Shown one piece after another: positions 1 through 5,000 of a DNA stretch of 6,511 nt. The notes under the pieces are model-generated. The model made no database searches. It had not been told where the DNA came from and saw nothing but the letters and a program-made list of their open reading frames with translations. Every line of letters begins with the position of its first letter. Position 1 is the stretch's first letter. Source of the stretch: Marinilabiliales bacterium (GTDB lineage Bacteria; Bacteroidota; Bacteroidia; Bacteroidales; F082); the NCBI GenBank assembly GCA_002869465.1, contig PKSW01000469.1:1-6511 (forward strand), read 5' to 3'. Made by a program: the position numbers and the translations under genes.

Positions 1-1807
1 TATACTGATTAGCGGAGCATCTGCAAGTCAAAATAGTACGATTCTATGGACTACAAATGGATATGGAATGTTGATTGACGAAACAACCATTAATCCTACT
101 TACATACCTGAAGATAATGAAATAGGTGAGATTCTATTTACACTGACTGTTACATCAGAAAACAATGGAATGTGTGGAACTGAATCTTCTTCAATGACAG
201 TGGATATAGTACCTGGAGCAACCGCATTCGCGGGAATGGATGGAACAACCTGTCAAGAAAGCACGTACATAGTTTCAGATGCAACTGCAAGTATAAACAG
301 TAGTATTTTGTGGACAACCAATGGAATAGGAATATTAACTGATGAAACTACAATAACGCCATCCTATACTCCGGCTACTGACGAAATTGGGGAAATAATT
401 TTAACAATGACGGTTCAATCTGGAGGAGGATCATGTGGTACGGCAACTTCTTCAAAAACTGTCCTGATTTATCCTGTGGCATTTGCCGATGCTGGCCCAG
501 ATGATGAATCATGCCAGGGTGAAATTTATTATCTAACTGATGCAATTGCAAGTGAATATTCCTCAATACTATGGACAACAAATGGAAATGGTTTATTGTC
601 AGACGAAACAACTCTAAATCCTTCCTATACGCCTGATATAGAAGAAACAGGTGAAATAGTGTTCACAATGACCGTCAGTTCAGGTGTCAATGGTGAATGC
701 GGTACAGCATCTTCAACACGAATATTAAATATTGTACCTGGGGCTACTGCCTATGCCGGACCTAACGGGGGAATGTGTGAAGGCATTTCCTATACCATTA
801 GTGGAGCATCAGCTAGTAATTACAGTTCATTATATTGGACAACAAGCGGTATAGGTACTTTGTCAGGAGGAACTACCTTAACTCCAACCTATACACCTGG
901 AGTGAATGAAATAGGGGACGTGATCATGACACTATTTGTTTCTTCAAATGCAGGAGGAGATTGCGGAGAAGCTTCTTCTTCTATGACTTTAACAATATAC
1001 GGCGAACCGGAAACATATGCTGGAGAAGATCAAATTATATGCGAAAGTGATTTATTACAATTGGATGGTTACGCCATAAATTATTCATCTGTAGTATGGA
1101 GTACGAATGGTGATGGTGCATTTGATGATCCAAACATTACTAACCCAATCTATTATCCGGGATATAATGACATAAATGTTGGATCTGTTGATCTTATTCT
1201 GACTGCAAATTCATTAACATGTAATTCAACCAGTGATGAGGTACACGCTCAAATATCAGCAATGGCTTATGCAAATGCCGGACCTGATGCCAATATCTGT
1301 GATGATGAAACCTATAAACTAGAAGGAAGTATCGAAAATACAGCAACATTTATTTGGACATCTAATGGTGATGGATCATTTGACAATCCAACCATAATTG
1401 ATCCCGTTTATACACCGGGACCAAATGATATTTTTTATGGACTTGTTAATTTAAGTTTAACAGGATTTAGCGCGGCTCCTTGTACAGTTGAATATGCAGA
1501 TTTTATGGTGTTAACCATAGAAACATGCACATCAGTACCTGCGTATGAAGAACAAGTAAGTTTCAACATCATGCCAAATCCTGCGAATGAATATGTTAAA
1601 TTCACAATTGATCATTTGCAAAATGAATTCGTAGAAATATATTTGATAAATATGGTGGGTGAAATTGTTAAAAAGGAACAATTAAAAACCTATAATGGAT
1701 CTGCTGGCGGAAAATTTACGTTAGTTGGTTTAGATCAGGGTATCTATTTCATAAGAGTTGTAACGGATAACTATTACCATGCTAAAAGGCTGATCAAATT
1801 GAAATAA
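1..1807 (+). CDS. PKD-like repeat surface protein with T9SS type A sorting domain (5' partial)
   Basis: This is the C-terminal 601 residues of a large secreted protein. The frame is open from the first complete codon (2-4) to TAA at 1805-1807, and the first in-window ATG (68) lies inside a repeat, so the true start is upstream. It consists of one partial and five complete PKD-like modules (2-1522), a short linker with an extra Cys (ETCTSVP), and a C-terminal sorting domain (1556-1804). Each module has a hydrophobic strand around WTTNG.G, a turn around NP.YTP, and usually two Cys residues. In Bacteroidota such modules form rigid stalks of adhesins and other extracellular proteins, and the sorting domain directs export across the outer membrane by the T9SS. 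No catalytic domain is visible; any functional head would lie upstream of the window. The next gene starts 126 bp downstream on the same strand and carries a related module. The secretion route is well supported; the ligand is unknown. Confidence 0.93.
   Translation, partial: ILISGASASQNSTILWTTNGYGMLIDETTINPTYIPEDNEIGEILFTLTVTSENNGMCGTESSSMTVDIVPGATAFAGMDGTTCQESTYIVSDATASINSSILWTTNGIGILTDETTITPSYTPATDEIGEIILTMTVQSGGGSCGTATSSKTVLIYPVAFADAGPDDESCQGEIYYLTDAIASEYSSILWTTNGNGLLSDETTLNPSYTPDIEETGEIVFTMTVSSGVNGECGTASSTRILNIVPGATAYAGPNGGMCEGISYTISGASASNYSSLYWTTSGIGTLSGGTTLTPTYTPGVNEIGDVIMTLFVSSNAGGDCGEASSSMTLTIYGEPETYAGEDQIICESDLLQLDGYAINYSSVVWSTNGDGAFDDPNITNPIYYPGYNDINVGSVDLILTANSLTCNSTSDEVHAQISAMAYANAGPDANICDDETYKLEGSIENTATFIWTSNGDGSFDNPTIIDPVYTPGPNDIFYGLVNLSLTGFSAAPCTVEYADFMVLTIETCTSVPAYEEQVSFNIMPNPANEYVKFTIDHLQNEFVEIYLINMVGEIVKKEQLKTYNGSAGGKFTLVGLDQGIYFIRVVTDNYYHAKRLIKLK
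2..1522 (+). repeat. Tandem PKD-like modules, one partial plus five complete, about 87 aa each
   Basis: Taking the conserved (G/A)xxxYAG-type strand as the module start, copies lie at 2-214 (partial), 215-475, 476-739, 740-1000, 1001-1258 and 1259-1522. Complete copies are 86-88 residues. The shared pattern is AG.D...C near the start, then A.AS..SS..WTTNG.G, then (N/T)P.YTP, and in copies 1-4 a closing G.CG.ASS before the last strand. Copies 1-4 carry (N/D/E)E(I/T)G(E/D) after YTP. Copies 5-6 instead carry NDI..G.V and a DG(A/S)FD(D/N)P turn. The copies differ at many nucleotide positions, including third codon positions, so this is an old protein repeat rather than a recent DNA duplication. 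The assignment to the PKD-like fold rests on resemblance to common Bacteroidota repeats. Confidence 0.85.
1556..1804 (+). other. T9SS type A C-terminal sorting domain
   Basis: The last 83 residues have the family's hallmarks in order: an MPNPANEYVKFTI opening (the PNP.. motif), a central strand EIYLINMVGEIVKK with the conserved G, then LVGLDQGIYFIRVV (the L..GIY motif), and a basic terminus KRLIKLK. In known T9SS cargo, this beta-sandwich is recognised by the outer-membrane translocon and usually removed on export, with the protein attached to the surface lipopolysaccharide or released. It lies directly at the stop codon, as required. This is the strongest evidence in the window for Bacteroidota origin. 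Confidence 0.93.
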
Positions 1808-1852
1808 TTATGAAATCATAAAATTGAAAAATATAACAAGTACAATACCTGT

Positions 1853-1891
1853 CTTCGAAGTTTCTATGTATAAAAACAAGAAACTTTGGGG
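1853..1891 (+). terminator. Possible transcription terminator or mRNA hairpin between the two genes
   Basis: Positions 1853-1865 can pair with 1879-1891 as a 13-bp stem around a 13-nt loop (1866-1878). The inner eight pairs, including AAGTTTC/GAAACTT, are all Watson-Crick. The outer five include three G-U pairs (1854-1890, 1855-1889, 1857-1887). The G-U pairs would be A-C mismatches in a transcript of the other strand, so the structure favours + strand RNA. It lies 45 bp after the first stop codon and 42 bp before the next start. There is no T-run immediately after the stem, only CATTTTAATT from 1903, so intrinsic termination is uncertain. It could instead be a 5'-leader structure of the second gene. 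The rest of the 126-bp gap is AT-rich and shows nothing else clear. Confidence 0.4.
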
Positions 1892-1933
1892 ATAGGATTG
1901 ATCATTTTAATTACAACTGAAAAACAAATAAGC

Positions 1934-2014
1934 ATGAAAAGGTTTCTCCAAGCCTCCGGAACTTTCATTATTTTATTTAACATGCTGATCTCGATCAGCT
2001 TGACAGGTCTGGCG
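1934..2014 (+). other. Sec signal peptide of the giant protein
   Basis: Residues 1-27 have a short basic n-region (MKR), a hydrophobic core (residues 11-23, rich in I, L and F), and a SLTGLA end followed by Gln-28. This fits signal peptidase I cleavage after Ala-27, a site often followed by Q in Bacteroidota. No Cys sits at the +1 position, so it is not a lipoprotein. Confidence 0.88.
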
Positions 2015-5000
2015 CAAAATATTGTTAAGCCTGTAACTCAAAAGGTAAAACAAGTCCAGTCTCAAGGTAAAATTAATCACCCCCCACAACATATGGACAA
2101 TGGGTTTTTTAAAATCCAAAGAGAATTCAATGAGTATTGGGCTCCTTATAATGTGGATAATAATGGATATTATGTTGAGAATGGAGTGAAGAAGAAAGCT
2201 GGTGGGTGGAAACAATTTAAAAGATGGGAATGGTTTTGGGAAAATAGGATTGATCCAATTACTGGGGAGTTTCCAATTGTTAGTGCTGCGGATATTTATG
2301 AGCAGCAAGGAGGCGCAGGAAGCCGAAGTTTAGATGGAAATTGGACAAGCTTAGGTCCAAGTAGTTCCAGCGGTGGTTATGCTGGAATAGGAAGAATAAA
2401 TTGCGTTGTTGAACAGCCAGTTACAGGTGATCTTTATGCTGGATCACCTTCAGGAGGTTTATGGAAATCAACCGATGGGGGTTCTTCATGGACCGTTTTA
2501 ACCGATAATAATGCTGTTTTAGGTGTAAGTGCAATTGTTGTAGTACCTACAGGTGGTGCTGATATTATTTATATCGGTACTGGCGATAGGGACGGGGGAA
2601 GTATGTGGTCACTTAACGGCGATCAATCTAATGATAACAATAGTGTTGGGGTGTTAAAATCTGTTGATGGCGGAGCGACATGGCTTCCTACAGGACTTAC
2701 TTATTCCACAAGCCAAAAAAGAACCATCAATAAGCTTATTATCGATCCCAATGACAGCAATATAATATACGCAGCTACTTCTGTTGGAATTTATAAAACA
2801 ACAAATGCAGGTATAAACTGGACTCAGCAGGCTTCTGGAAGTAATTTTATTGATATGGAAATGCATCCAACAAATAGTTCTATTCTATATTCTTCTACTA
2901 AAACTTATTATAATAGCCCTGTAATTTATAAGACTTCAAATGGAGGTTCTTCATGGTCATCGGTTGCGACAATGGCAACAACTGATTATAGAATAGATAT
3001 TGCAGTTACGCCAGCAAATAGCGCATTTGTATATGCAGTAGTAGCAAAGCAAAATGGGGGATTAAGTAGCATTCAAAAGTCAACCAATACAGGCGCATCT
3101 TTTAGTCAGGTTTTTGGAAGTGGAACGAATATGTTGGGATGGTATTGTCTTGGAACAGATGCCACTGGTCAGGGAGGATATGATTTATGTATAGCCGCAG
3201 ATCCAAGCAATGCAAATACAGTTTATGTTGGGGGTGTAAACACATGGAAATCAACTACTGGAGGAACTTCTTGGTCGAATAATAATATGTGGACTAGTAG
3301 TGGAACGTATAACTCTTGTGGATCTCCGGTTGCGCACGCTGATAAACATGATCTTGTTTTTTTTGGATCAACATTGTATGAGTGTAATGATGGAGGATTG
3401 TATAAAACTACTAATGGGGGCAGCACCTGGAGCGATATATCCAATGGAATGATAACAAGCCAAATTTATCGTTTGAGTGTGGCTCAAACAACTCCAAATG
3501 AAGTTATGACAGGTTTGCAGGATAATGGGTCTAAACTTTTATGGACTGGGACATGGTATGATGTACAAGGTGGTGATGGAATGGAGTGTCTGATTGATTA
3601 TCAGGATATAAACGACCAATATGGAACTTATCCTCGTGGAACTATTATGCGCACAACAGCACATTGGAGTGGCACAGAAACTGAAGTTACACCTGGTTCT
3701 GCAGGAGATGGCGCGTGGGTTACACCTTTTGTGATTGATCCTAATAATCATCTTACTTTATTTGCCGGATACAGCGATATTTGGAAATCAGCCAATCAGG
3801 GTACAAGCTGGACTAAAATAAGCACAATAAATGATTCAGATTATTTCAGGTCTCTCGCAGTAGCACCATCAAATTCAAATTATATTTATGCTGCTGGACG
3901 AGATATTCTTTATAAAACTGTAATAGGTGGTACAACATGGACAAATATAACAGGTACCTTACCTGTAGGATCTTCTTACATAACATATGTCTCCGTAAAA
4001 GCAGATGATCCAAACACAGTTTGGGTATCCATGGGTGAATACAATTCTTATGGGGTTTATGAAACAACAAATGGTGGTTCAACATGGACCAATATATCAT
4101 CAGGCTTACCAAATATTCCAGTTATGTGTGTTATTCAAAATAAATTGAATACAACTGAAACGGAATTATATGCTGGTACTGATCTGGGTGTTTATGCGAA
4201 GGTCGGATCAGGAGATTGGTTCTCCTTCAATAATGGATTGCCAAATGTGGTAGTAACTGAATTGGAAATATACTATGATAATACAACACCAACGAATAGC
4301 AGGCTTCGTGCTGCAACATTTGGAAGAGGGCTCTGGGAATCCGATCTTTTTACAGCTGCAACCACACCACCATCAATCTCTAACGTAAGTCCATCAAGCT
4401 TATATGAGGATAGGGGTAAGCAATTAACAATTACTGGATCGGACCTTGGAGGAAGTATATTTGTTTTAGACGGTATTTCAGGAAGTATTGTTTCGAATAA
4501 CGGTTCAACTGCTGTAATCGACTTTCCGGCAGCGAATTACTCAAATGGAACTTTAACAGTAACGAATGCAGCAGGCAACGACACCTGGTCTGTAACTGTA
4601 AGCAAGAGAAATACAATTCCTGTAGATGCAAGTACAGGCTCAAATACAGATATCCATCAAACCATTGATGGTGCGGTTGACGGTTTGGCTGCCTGGTATG
4701 GGAGTACGGGATTTAATTCTGGCGATTTACCCGGAACAAAGACCATTGAAGTGTCAAATGGCACTTATAACGAGAGTGTTACATTAAATTCGAACTTAAA
4801 TCCCACAGCGACAAATAAATTGGTAATAATACCCGCTACAGGGGCTTCCCCTGTTGTGAATGCAGGAAGTCAGTCATATGGCTTTAATTTGAGCACCGTT
4901 GATAACGTGGAGCTTAATGGGTTTACAATTTATAATGCAACATTTGACAACATCTACGCACAAGGAGATAATGTAACAATTAAATTTAATAGATGTTATG

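Noticed and set aside
68..70. ATG at 68 as the start of the first gene
   Set aside because: It sits in the middle of a repeat module (between WTTNG and DETT), the frame is open upstream to the window edge, and there is no signal peptide.
1885..1915. Possible Bacteroidota promoter (TTTG at 1885 with a -7 element near 1908)
   Set aside because: The -7 candidate TAATTACA matches TAnnTTTG poorly, and the TTTG lies within the hairpin stem. No better TAnnTTTG exists in the gap, so I do not annotate a promoter.
2339..4351. Annotation of the propeller as a sialidase or other glycoside hydrolase
   Set aside because: Asp boxes are shared by many non-enzymatic proteins, and I could not find the sialidase FRIP motif or a clear catalytic set. 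A structural label is safer.
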